Assembly (NCBI GenBank): GCA_965199915.1
Contig: OZ241348.1
Location: 4,092,001 to 4,156,000, forward strand
DNA: 64,000 bases
Reading direction: 5' to 3'
Origin: VXYL01 sp965199915
GTDB lineage: Bacteria; Pseudomonadota; Gammaproteobacteria; Pseudomonadales; Azotimanducaceae
Positions 52,325-60,499 of this stretch are shown in pieces (within the stretch, counting starts at the first letter, position 1; each line of letters begins with the position of its first letter). The position numbers and the translations under genes were made by a program. The notes under the pieces were generated by a model. It did no database searches. It saw only the letters and a program-made list of their open reading frames with translations, and was not told the DNA's origin.

Positions 52325-52393
52325 ATGAGTCACAGATGGACGGAAGCCGCCGCATCCGTCGTGCGGCGTTGGCTAGTGCTCCAACCAGGTTGA
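52325..52393 (+). pseudogene. Displaced 5' end of the first tandem GT-C gene
   Basis: MSHRWTEAAASVVRRWL, encoded from ATG 52325, matches WTEAAASAVRRW in the second copy (54721 gene). After WL the frame enters the MITE-like element and stops at 52393. So this is the original N-terminus of the gene that now resumes at 52647. Confidence 0.7.
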
Positions 52394-52646
52394 ATTGGTG
52401 CGTCAGTGGCAGCCGGAAGTTCCCCGGCAAGGCGCGTTCCCGCGCGGACGTGCCGGGTCGCACTTCAAGCGGGCGCAACGCGGCCGGGGGGCTTCCGGCT
52501 GCCACCCGAAGGGCGCGCCCACAGGCGTCCGCCCGCTTTGTTGCGGTCTTTCGGAGTATGGCCCGATACACCTTCAAGACGCGCGCCTCGCGCTCGAACG
52601 CCTGTGAACGCGCTGACGCATCAATTCAACCTGGTTGGAGCACTAG
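52373..52646. mobile_element. MITE-like element, 274 bp, with R4 terminal inverted repeats
   Basis: 34-bp terminal inverted repeats (CTAGTGCTCCAACCAGGTTG onward at 52373-52406, complement at 52613-52646) with one mismatch. An inner perfect 14-bp inverted repeat GTGGCAGCCGGAAG lies at 52406-52419 and 52491-52504. No transposase. It interrupts a GT-C gene; the uninterrupted second copy at 54.8 kb shows the pre-insertion state. R4 end sequences also occur singly at 40735-40779 and 58760-58800. Confidence 0.78.
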
Positions 52647-54724
52647 GCTTTCGCCCCGCGCTCCTCCTCGCCGCGGCGCTGTCGTCGGTGTTCTGGTTCG
52701 GCCATGACGACCGGGGCTATTTCTACCGGTCGCACCACGACCCGCAGATGGAGCTGCACGTGCGCTCCATACACGATTGGGCATCCGCCAAGAACCTGGC
52801 GCTCGCCGCCAACCTGTCCTGGCGGTCGGGCTTCCGGCTCTTCTTACACCAAAGGGCCACTCCAACAGGCACGAAATGGCATCACTACGGCAGCTTTCCC
52901 GTTGGCGGCTACGCGCTGATCAAGCTGGCCATTCTCCCCTTCGCCGAGGATCTCGCGGCGATGACGCTGGCCGCGCGCATGTTGATGCTGGCCCTGTTCT
53001 GCGCGGCCGCCCTGCTCGCCTACGACGCCATCGCCAAGCTCGCGGGGAGCCGGTGGGTCGCCGTGACCGCCGTCGCGCTCGCCTTCTCCTCCTACTACTG
53101 TCTGTACCACAACGACGCCGTGGACAACGAAGGCAGTTCCGACCTGTTCGCCGTCATGCTGGCGTTTCACGGCATGGTGGCGTTCGCGCGGAGCGGCCGT
53201 CTGCGGCAGCTGCTGGTCAAGACGGCCATCGCGGTGTTTCTCGGTTGGCACGTCTTCGCGTTTCTGCTGCCCTTCGTGGCGGTCGGGTTGTGTCGGGACG
53301 CGCTGCGCGCCGGAGGCTCGCTGCGCGGGTCCGCGGCGGCCGCGGCCCGAAGCCCGTTCCTCGCGGTTGGCTGCTGGGCGCTGGCGATCGGCCTGGCGCT
53401 CTTGGCGTTCAACGCTTCGCACCAGTATTTCGCCCACGGAGGGAACCGGCCGTTGACCAGTTTGCAGATCATGTTCACAGCGCTAAACCGCACGGGGTTG
53501 CAAGACGCCTTCCTTGTGGACTTTCAGTGGTGGGACTTTCTGCAAGAGCAGTTTCAACGCATAGGCCAGTTGATGGCTTTGCCCTACGTCTTGGCGGCGC
53601 CGCTGTCCGCGGTCGCGTTCAACGTGGAAGAGGCGCTCGCGACGCGGTTCGACTTCTTCGCGGTGTTTGGAATGGTCGCCACCGCTTGCGCGTTCGCCGG
53701 ATCGGTCGCCGCCGTGGTCGTGGCGCGGCGGCGGGGAAGCCGCCGCCCCGTCTGGCTGCTCGGCGTTCTCGCCGTCTCCGGATTCTGCTGGGCGTTGCCG
53801 ATGCGCGCGAACACAGGCATTCACGACTACGAGTGCCTGTTCTACATTGGTCTGACCTTGGTGTTGTTCTCGTTGGCCGCTTGGGGCTTGCGGCGGCTCT
53901 GCGGCCGCCGTCTCGCGGTGTGCGTTGCGGTTCTCGCCGCCGGGTCGTTCGCTTGGTCCGCCCACCGGATGGGTTTGGTCGGGCACGACGCCGCCGCCGC
54001 CGAGCGTCAGCGCGCGTTGGCGCGGGATTTCGAGGCCATCCGCCGAGTCGCGCGCGGCGGCGAGAACAACGTGTGCGTGTCGCCGCGCTGGTCACCCAGC
54101 CATGACCGTTCCGTCAGCTTCTATCTCGCCGGCAGCAACCTTGTGTACACGCAGGCATTGCCAGGGGAGGAGAAAGCAGACCTGTGCGGCGCCCGCGCCT
54201 TGGACTTCGACTACACCTTGTCGCACCAACGCCAAACAGGGGAGAAGAAGGTGGTGGAAGCGGGGAAGGTGGGGGTGGACGGAGTGGCAGGCGTGGCAGG
54301 TGGAGTCCTGTTGACGCCGACCAACGAAATCGTCTTTCTGCACACGTTTTTCGACTTGGATCAGTCCGTCCTTTCGGAGTACCGGGCGGTGGTGGCCGCG
54401 GAGCCTCTGTTCCGTTCCACGTTCGACGGCTACTTCAAGGATGGCCGCCTCCACCTCGTAAAGGAGCCTTGCGGCAACCAAGACCGGGGGACCAGATTCT
54501 GGCTTGTGGTTTTCCCGCATCGGCCGTTGTTGACGCGGGTTCTGCCGCCGCATCGACAGCGCTTCGGCCGCTCAAATCTTGCCGCCGCGTTGCGCCCGCC
54601 CGACGGCCTCGGCTTTGACGGCAAGTGCATGGTCTCCACGGCGGTGCCCGCTTGGGCGGAGCTTGTCACGGTCGGGCAGATAGGCGAGAGCTGGCGTGGT
54701 TTTGCGAGGATTCCCGTTGAGTGA
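52604..54724 (+). CDS. Large GT-C-type polytopic membrane protein, tandem copy 1
   Basis: Protein of 706 residues starting with GTG 52604 inside the MITE-like element (MNALTHQFNLVGALG), then host sequence from GFRPALLLAAALSS. About eleven hydrophobic helices, an early acidic loop SHHDPQMELHVRSIHDWAS, and a soluble C-terminal part with ALDFDYTLSHQRQ and a beta-rich end (FARIPVE). It is highly similar to copy 2 over its whole length. Mannosyltransferase-like activity is a guess from topology. It ends GAGTGA; the next gene starts at the overlapping GTG. Confidence 0.75.
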   Translation: MNALTHQFNLVGALGFRPALLLAAALSSVFWFGHDDRGYFYRSHHDPQMELHVRSIHDWASAKNLALAANLSWRSGFRLFLHQRATPTGTKWHHYGSFPVGGYALIKLAILPFAEDLAAMTLAARMLMLALFCAAALLAYDAIAKLAGSRWVAVTAVALAFSSYYCLYHNDAVDNEGSSDLFAVMLAFHGMVAFARSGRLRQLLVKTAIAVFLGWHVFAFLLPFVAVGLCRDALRAGGSLRGSAAAAARSPFLAVGCWALAIGLALLAFNASHQYFAHGGNRPLTSLQIMFTALNRTGLQDAFLVDFQWWDFLQEQFQRIGQLMALPYVLAAPLSAVAFNVEEALATRFDFFAVFGMVATACAFAGSVAAVVVARRRGSRRPVWLLGVLAVSGFCWALPMRANTGIHDYECLFYIGLTLVLFSLAAWGLRRLCGRRLAVCVAVLAAGSFAWSAHRMGLVGHDAAAAERQRALARDFEAIRRVARGGENNVCVSPRWSPSHDRSVSFYLAGSNLVYTQALPGEEKADLCGARALDFDYTLSHQRQTGEKKVVEAGKVGVDGVAGVAGGVLLTPTNEIVFLHTFFDLDQSVLSEYRAVVAAEPLFRSTFDGYFKDGRLHLVKEPCGNQDRGTRFWLVVFPHRPLLTRVLPPHRQRFGRSNLAAALRPPDGLGFDGKCMVSTAVPAWAELVTVGQIGESWRGFARIPVE

Positions 54725-56892
54725 GGGCTGAAGTGGACCACCTCAGGCGCCCTTCGGCCGTTGCGGCGCGTGGCGCCAAGACGAGTTGCGGATGGACGGA
54801 AGCCGCCGCGTCCGCCGTGCGGCGTTGGCCGGGATTTCTCCCCGCGCTCCTCCTCGTCGCCGCGCTGTCGTCGGCGTTCTGGTTCGGCCATGACCGGAGC
54901 TATTTCTACCGGCCGCATCACGACCCGCAGATGGATCTACAGGTGCGCTCCATGCACGATTGGGCATCCACCAAGAACTTGACGCTCGCCGCCAACCTGT
55001 CGTGGCGGTCGGGCTTCCGGCTCTTCTTCCACCGAACCGCCACTCCAAATGGCGCACAGTGGAGTCACTACGGCAGTTTTCCGGTTGGCGGCTACGCGCT
55101 GATCAAGCTGGCCATTCTCCCCTTCGCCGAGGATCTCGCGGCGATGACGCTGGCGGCGCGCATGTTGATGCTGGCCCTGTTCTGCGCGGCCGCCCTGCTC
55201 GCCTACGACGCCATCGCCAAGCTCGCGGGGAGCCGGTGGGTCGCCGTGACCGCCGTCGCGCTCGCCTTCTCCTCCTACTACTGTCTGTTCCACAACGACG
55301 CCGTGGACAACGAAGGCAGTTCCGACCTGTTCGCCGTCATGCTGGCGTTTCACGGCATGGTGGCGTTCGCGCGGGGCGGTCGTCTGCGGCAGCTGCTGGT
55401 CAAGACGGCCATCGCGGTGTTTCTCGGTTGGCACGTCTTCGCGTTTCTGCTGCCCTTCGTGGCGGTCGGGTTGTGTCGGGACTGTCGGGACGCGCTGCGC
55501 GCCGGCGGCTCGCTGCGCGGGTCCGCGGTCGCCGTGGCGCGAAGCCCGTTCCTCGCCGTTGGCTGCTGGGCGCTGGCGATCGGGCTGGCGCTGTTGGCGT
55601 TCAACGCTCTGCACCAGTATTTCGACTACGGAGGAAACCGGCCGTTGGCCAGTGTGCCGGCGATTGTCTCGGCACTGAACCGCACGGGGTTGCGAGACGC
55701 TTGGACTGCGGACCACGGTTGGACTGCGGACCAATGGTGGGGCTTTCTGCAAGAGCAGTTTCGCCGCATAGGCCAGTTGATGGCTTTGCCCTACGTCTTG
55801 GCGGCGCCGCTGTCCGGGGCCGTGTTGAACGCGCAGCAGGCGCTCGCGACGCGGTTCGACTTCTTCGGCGTGTTTGGAATGGTCGCGACCGCTTGCGCGT
55901 TCGCCGGATCGGCCGCCGCCTTGGTCGCGGCGCGGCGGCGGGGAAGCCGCCGGCCCGTCTGGCTGCTCGGCGTTCTCGCCGTCTCCGGATTCTGCTGGGC
56001 GTTGCCGATGCGTGCGAACACTAGCAATCACGACTTCGAGTGCCTGTTCTACATTGGTCTGACCCTGGTGTTGTTCTCGTCGGCCGCTTGGGGCTTGCGG
56101 CAGCTCTGCGGCCGCCATCTTGCGGTGTGCGTTGCGGTTCTCGCCGCCGGGTCGTTCGCCTGGTCCGCCCACCGGATGGGTTTGGTCGGGCACGACACCG
56201 CCGCCGCCGAGCATCAGCGCGCGCTGGCGCGGGATTTCGAGGTCATCCGCCGAGTCGTGCGCGGCGGCGAGAACAACGTGTGCGTGTCGCCGCAATTGTC
56301 GCCCCTCGGTAGATCCAATCCCGTCGCCTTCTATCTCGCCGGCAGCAACCTTGTGTACACTCGGGCCCGGCCGGGCTGGAGAAAAAGAGACTTTTGCCGC
56401 GCCCGCGCCTTGGACTTCGACTACACCTTGTCGCACCAACGCCAAACAGATGGTGAAGAAGGTGAAGAAGGTGGAGTCCTGTTGACGCCGACCAACGAAG
56501 TCGTCTTCTTGCACACGTTTTTCGACTTGGAGCAGTCCTTCCTTGCGGAGTATCGAGTGGTGGTGGCCGCAAGGCCCCTGTTCCGTTCCACGTTCGATGC
56601 CTACTTCAAGGACGGTCGCCTCCACCTCGTCAAGGCGCCTTGCGGCGACCAAGACATGACGACCAGATTCTGGCTTTCGGTTTTCCCGCCTCGGCCACTG
56701 TCGACGCGGGTTCTTCCGCCGCACCGGCAGCGCTTCGGCTCGCTCAATCTAGGCGCCCAGTTGCCCGCCGACGGCCTCGGCTTTGACGGCAAGTGCATGG
56801 TCTTCACGGCGGTGCCCGCTTGGGCGGAGCTTGTCACGATCGGGCAGATCGGCGAGAGGTGGCGTGGGTTCGCGAGGATTCCCGTTGAGTGA
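54721..56892 (+). CDS. Large GT-C-type polytopic membrane protein, tandem copy 2
   Basis: Protein of 723 residues, the near-twin of copy 1: HHDPQMDLQVRSMHDWAS, then NLTLAANLSWRSGFRLFFH and many shared helices. The GTG start at 54721 overlaps the stop of copy 1 (GTGA). The start used in copy 1 (ATG 52325) is ACG here, so an upstream GTG (54721 or 54733) must serve. No MITE insertion: a good reference for the ancestral N-terminus (CGWTEAAASAVRRWPGFL). Function as copy 1. Confidence 0.75.
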   Translation: MRAEVDHLRRPSAVAARGAKTSCGWTEAAASAVRRWPGFLPALLLVAALSSAFWFGHDRSYFYRPHHDPQMDLQVRSMHDWASTKNLTLAANLSWRSGFRLFFHRTATPNGAQWSHYGSFPVGGYALIKLAILPFAEDLAAMTLAARMLMLALFCAAALLAYDAIAKLAGSRWVAVTAVALAFSSYYCLFHNDAVDNEGSSDLFAVMLAFHGMVAFARGGRLRQLLVKTAIAVFLGWHVFAFLLPFVAVGLCRDCRDALRAGGSLRGSAVAVARSPFLAVGCWALAIGLALLAFNALHQYFDYGGNRPLASVPAIVSALNRTGLRDAWTADHGWTADQWWGFLQEQFRRIGQLMALPYVLAAPLSGAVLNAQQALATRFDFFGVFGMVATACAFAGSAAALVAARRRGSRRPVWLLGVLAVSGFCWALPMRANTSNHDFECLFYIGLTLVLFSSAAWGLRQLCGRHLAVCVAVLAAGSFAWSAHRMGLVGHDTAAAEHQRALARDFEVIRRVVRGGENNVCVSPQLSPLGRSNPVAFYLAGSNLVYTRARPGWRKRDFCRARALDFDYTLSHQRQTDGEEGEEGGVLLTPTNEVVFLHTFFDLEQSFLAEYRVVVAARPLFRSTFDAYFKDGRLHLVKAPCGDQDMTTRFWLSVFPPRPLSTRVLPPHRQRFGSLNLGAQLPADGLGFDGKCMVFTAVPAWAELVTIGQIGERWRGFARIPVE

Positions 56893-57082
56893 GGGGGCGT
56901 CCGTGGGCCGTTGCGGCGTTTTGGCGCCAAGGCGAGTCGCGGATGGCGGAAGCCGCCGAGCGGCGTTGGCCCTGCGGCGGCGGGCCGACCTACGAGGTGG
57001 TTCACCCCGGCACCGGCAAGGCCGTCAAAATGCCAGCGAGAGGCTGCCGCTCTTGCGAGGTCCTCGTTCCGCATGGAGAGGG
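56893..57082 (+). other. Truncated third copy of the GT-C unit, then no gene
   Basis: Bases 56893-56975 repeat the sequence found just before copies 1 and 2 (TTGGCGCCAAG, then GATGGCGGAAGCCGCC and GCGTTGGCC), with small deletions, and then homology stops. The remainder to hisG shows no gene. Confidence 0.65.
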
Positions 57083-57961
57083 CTATTCGATCACCTTGTT
57101 GATCGGGAACTCGACGATGCCGGTGGCGCCGGCGCGCTTGAGCTGCGGCACGATGCGGCGCACCGACTCTTCCTCGATGATGGTGCTGATCGCCACCCAA
57201 TCCGGATCGCTCAAATGCGCGATGGTGGGATTGCGCAGCGCCGGCAGCAGGGCGGTGACGTCCGCCAAGTCCGCGCGGCGGGCGTTCATCATCAAGCCGA
57301 CGCGCCCCTCGGCGGCAAGACACGAGGCGAGCATGAGGGCGATGTTGTCCAGCTTCTTCCGTTTCCAAGGATCCCGCAGCGCGGCGTGGTTGGCGATCAG
57401 GCGCGGCGTGCTGGCGAGCACTTCGTCCACGATGCGCAGATTGTTGGCGCGCAGCGAGCTGCCCGTCTCCGTGATCTCGACGATGGCGTCCGCCAAGCGC
57501 GGCGGCTTCACCTCGGTGGCCCCCCAGGAGAACTCGACGGTGGCGGTGACGCCGTGGCGTTCCAAGTAGGTTTTGGTCAAATGCACGACTTCGGTGGCGA
57601 TGCGCTTGCCCTGCAGGTCCGCCACCGTGCGCGCGGGCGAGTCGTTCGGCACGCACAGCACCCACCGGCTCGGTTTGCGGCTCACCTTGGAGAACACGAA
57701 CTCGGCCAGCTCGGCCACGTCCGCCCCGGTTTCCAGCACCCAGTCGCGGCCGGTGATGCCGGCGTCCAACACGCCTTGCTCGACGTAGCGGGCCATCTCC
57801 TGGGCGCGCACGAGCAGGCAGTCTATTTCGGCGTCGTCGATGTCCGGGTAGTACGAACGCTTGGGGAAGGTGACGCGGTAGCCCGCGCCGCGGAACAAAT
57901 CCGCGCAGGCGTCCTGCAGGCTGCCGGAGGGAATGCCGAGGTTGAGCACGTTGGCCGTCAT
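57083..57961 (-). CDS. hisG: ATP phosphoribosyltransferase (long form)
   Basis: First enzyme of histidine synthesis, 292 residues: the long form with a C-terminal ACT-like regulatory domain (residues about 220-292, WVAISTIIEEESVRRIVPQL and TGIVEFPINKV), so no HisZ is needed. The N-terminus NLGIPSGSLQDACADLFRGA, then DAGITGRDWVLETGADV and the PRPP-binding LADAIVEITETGSSLRANNL. ATG 57961 overlaps the hisI stop by four bases (ATGA): coupled genes. Confidence 0.96.
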   Translation of the reverse strand: MTANVLNLGIPSGSLQDACADLFRGAGYRVTFPKRSYYPDIDDAEIDCLLVRAQEMARYVEQGVLDAGITGRDWVLETGADVAELAEFVFSKVSRKPSRWVLCVPNDSPARTVADLQGKRIATEVVHLTKTYLERHGVTATVEFSWGATEVKPPRLADAIVEITETGSSLRANNLRIVDEVLASTPRLIANHAALRDPWKRKKLDNIALMLASCLAAEGRVGLMMNARRADLADVTALLPALRNPTIAHLSDPDWVAISTIIEEESVRRIVPQLKRAGATGIVEFPINKVIE

Positions 57962-58335
57962 CGATACACCTTGGCCGGGTCGAACACGCGCTCGGCGATC
58001 ACCTTGGCGCTGCCGCTGGCGGGATCGACCTCGCGGAAAAAGCAGCTCGCGTAGCCTTCGTGGCAGGCGGCGCCGCCCACCTGCTCCACTTGCACGAGCA
58101 CCGTGTCCGCGTCGCAGTCGTAGTAGATGCGCTCAAGGCGCTGCACATGGCCGCTTTCCTCGCCCTTGCGCCAAAGCCGCTTGCGGCTGCGGCTGTAGTA
58201 GCACACGCGGCGCGTCCGCAACGTCTCGGCGTAGGCGGCCGCGTTCATGTAGGCCAGCATCAGCACCTGGCCGCTGCCGGCGTCTTGGGCGATGACCGGC
58301 ACCAGCTCGGTCTTGGCGAAATCGGGGCCGTCCAT
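57958..58335 (-). CDS. hisI: Phosphoribosyl-AMP cyclohydrolase
   Basis: Protein of 125 residues, third step of histidine synthesis: LMLAYMNAAAYAETLRTRRV, then YYSRSRKRLWRKGEESGHVQ and the zinc-binding DCDADTVLVQVEQVGGAACH. The HisE part found fused in enteric HisIE is absent. ATG 58335; 68 bp after bamE. Confidence 0.96.
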   Translation of the reverse strand: MDGPDFAKTELVPVIAQDAGSGQVLMLAYMNAAAYAETLRTRRVCYYSRSRKRLWRKGEESGHVQRLERIYYDCDADTVLVQVEQVGGAACHEGYASCFFREVDPASGSAKVIAERVFDPAKVYR

Positions 58336-58403
58336 CGAAGGGCTCGGGGCTGGGAAAGCGGCGCATCATAGCAAGGGCGACCTTCGCCCAAACCAGCGCT
58401 TCG

Positions 58404-58775
58404 CTAATCGTCGCTTTCTCCGCTCTCGGCGTCTTCGCCTTCGGCGCCGGGTTTGAAATCGCCGGTCAAATGCGACAGCACGCCGTCCGCGAAAAACAGC
58501 GACAGCTTGCGCTGCCGCTCCACTCGCCCCGGCACTTGCAGCGTGTACACATAGTCCCATTGACTCTCGTTGAAGGGATTGCGCACCACCGGCTCGCCCA
58601 TGATGTAGGCGACTTGCTCGCGCGTCATGCCCGGTTTGAGGCTGTTCACCATCTCTTGGGTGATGACGTTGCCCTGCTGCACCGTGATGCGGTACAGGCT
58701 GCATGCGGTTTGCGTCGAAGCGAGGACGGCCGCCAACAACGCGACGCCGGCGCGCTTGCGAACGCGCCGACGCAT
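58404..58775 (-). CDS. bamE: Outer-membrane assembly lipoprotein BamE (SmpA/OmlA)
   Basis: Lipoprotein of 123 residues: signal and lipobox TQTACSLYRI near residue 22, then the SmpA/OmlA core (GNVITQEMVNSLKPGMTREQ, VAYIMGEPVVRNPFN, WDYVYTLQVPG), and an acidic tail. It is part of the BAM machinery for outer-membrane protein insertion. The start ATG 58775 and its GAGG site lie inside repeat R4. Common neighbour of recN, as here. Confidence 0.92.
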   Translation of the reverse strand: MRRRVRKRAGVALLAAVLASTQTACSLYRITVQQGNVITQEMVNSLKPGMTREQVAYIMGEPVVRNPFNESQWDYVYTLQVPGRVERQRKLSLFFADGVLSHLTGDFKPGAEGEDAESGESDD

Positions 58776-58800
58776 CAGTTCAACCTCGTTGGAGCGCTGG
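58760..58800 (+). repeat. Repeat R4, diverged solo copy over the bamE start
   Basis: GAACGCGCCGACGCATCAGT then TCAACCTCGTTGGAGCGCTGG, about 85% like the R4 ends at 40735 and 52613. The complement holds the bamE ribosome site and ATG. It could be the ancestral source of R4 or a chance overlap. Confidence 0.65.
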
Positions 58801-58843
58801 GCATGGAAGCGCGATGGTACTCGAAAGCGGAGCGCGGCGCGGC

Positions 58844-60490
58844 TCACGCCGCTTCGCCGGCCTCGGCGAGCAGTGTGCGGGCGTAGGCGCGCGAATCGTC
58901 GGTGACGGTTCGACCGCCGAGCATGCGCGCGAGTTCCTCGGCGCGCTCGGCGCCGGAGAGCACATCGATGGCGGTGTCGTGGGCGCTCGTCTTCGACACC
59001 TTGAGGTGGTGGTCGCCCAAGGCGGCGATCTGCGGCGCGTGGGTGACGACGATGACCTGCGTGTTGGCGGACAGCCGGCGCAGCATGCGGCCGAGCACAT
59101 CGGCGCCGGTGCCGCCCACGCCCACATCCGCTTCATCGAGAATCAGGCAAGGGAGTTTCGAGCGCGCCGCGGCCACCACATCGATTGCGAGGCTGATGCG
59201 CGCCAGTTCGCCGCCGGAAGCGATCGCCGCCAACGGGCCCGGGGGAAAACGCGGGCTGGTTTGCACGTCGAACTCCACCTGCTCCAACCCGGCCGCGGAC
59301 TCGGCCGGGGCGAACCGCACCCGCAGCGCCGCGCCGGTGATTCCCAGCTCCGCCAACACCGCGTTCACCTCCGCGCAAAACGGGCCGGCCGCGGCGCGGC
59401 GCTCCTCGGACAGCGCTGCGGCGGAGGTTTGGAAACGCTCGCTCGCGGCCGCCGCGGCCGCCTCCAACGCGCTCACCTGCTCCGCTTGTTCCGTGCTGTT
59501 CGCCAATTCGGCGGCCAGCTCGGTCAATCTTCGTTCCAAGTCCGCCATGCCGACGCCGTGCTTGCGCGCCATGTCGTGCAGAACGGTCAACTGACCATCC
59601 AACTCCGCCAAGCGGTTGTCGTCTTCGGGGAAGGACGCCAGGTAGTTTCGCAATTCCCCAAGCGCTTCCTCCAAATGCGTTTGCGCCGAGAGCACGAGCT
59701 CCGCCGCCGCGCCGAGCGGCTCGTCGTCGGCCCGTTCGAGGCGGCCGGCCAAGCGGGCCACCTGGCCCAACAAGGCGTCCTCCAGTTCCGTCTGGGCGGC
59801 GCCGGCGGTGGTCAGCAATTCTTGCGCGCGCTGCAGACGCTTGTGCTCGGCGGCCAATTCGGCGGCGCGTCCCACGATGTCGCCAAGCGCCCGCAGTTCG
59901 TCGACCTGGTAGCGAAGCAAGCTGCGCCGCTCGGCGCCGCGCTCGGCTGCGGCGCGCGCTTGCGCCAAACGCTCGCATTGCCGCGCGCGCGTTCGATGGT
60001 TGTCCGCCACGGTTTCGAGCAGCGCTGCGGACACGCCGAATTCATCGAGCAGGCGGCGCTGCGTCTCGCGCAACAGCAGTTGCCGGTGTTCGCTTTGACC
60101 GTGGATGTCCACCAACGGCGAGGTGAGCGAGCGCAACGTGCTCAAAGTGGTCGGAACGCCATTGACGAAAGCCCGCGAGCGGCCTTCGCCGGCCCACCGC
60201 CGCACTAGGCAGGCGCGCTCGTCGTCGGGCGCGAGCAGGTCGAGCGCCGCCAAGGCGTTGCGGCACCGCGGGCGCTCGCCAACGTCGAATTCGGCGCTGA
60301 CGTCGCAGGCTTGCGCGCCCGGCCGCAATTGCGAGCGCCGCACCCGCGCGCCGAGCACCAGCGCCAGCGCGTCCAGCAAAATCGACTTGCCGGCGCCGGA
60401 CTCGCCGGTGATGACGGTGAGCCCCGGGCCGAACTCGATGTCCAACTCGGCGACCAAGGCGAAATTCGCGATGTGCAACGCGCGCAACAT
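58844..60490 (-). CDS. recN: DNA repair protein RecN
   Basis: SMC-like protein of 548 residues: Walker A VITGESGAGKSILLDAL near residue 30, central coiled coil, and C-terminal LPCLILDEADVGVGGTGADV with signature ASGGELARISLAI. It aids double-strand break repair with RecA. Its stop lies 68 bp before bamE. The start ATG 60490 follows the peptidase stop by 9 bp. Confidence 0.96.
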   Translation of the reverse strand: MLRALHIANFALVAELDIEFGPGLTVITGESGAGKSILLDALALVLGARVRRSQLRPGAQACDVSAEFDVGERPRCRNALAALDLLAPDDERACLVRRWAGEGRSRAFVNGVPTTLSTLRSLTSPLVDIHGQSEHRQLLLRETQRRLLDEFGVSAALLETVADNHRTRARQCERLAQARAAAERGAERRSLLRYQVDELRALGDIVGRAAELAAEHKRLQRAQELLTTAGAAQTELEDALLGQVARLAGRLERADDEPLGAAAELVLSAQTHLEEALGELRNYLASFPEDDNRLAELDGQLTVLHDMARKHGVGMADLERRLTELAAELANSTEQAEQVSALEAAAAAASERFQTSAAALSEERRAAAGPFCAEVNAVLAELGITGAALRVRFAPAESAAGLEQVEFDVQTSPRFPPGPLAAIASGGELARISLAIDVVAAARSKLPCLILDEADVGVGGTGADVLGRMLRRLSANTQVIVVTHAPQIAALGDHHLKVSKTSAHDTAIDVLSGAERAEELARMLGGRTVTDDSRAYARTLLAEAGEAA

Positions 60491-60499
60491 GGCGGAGAG

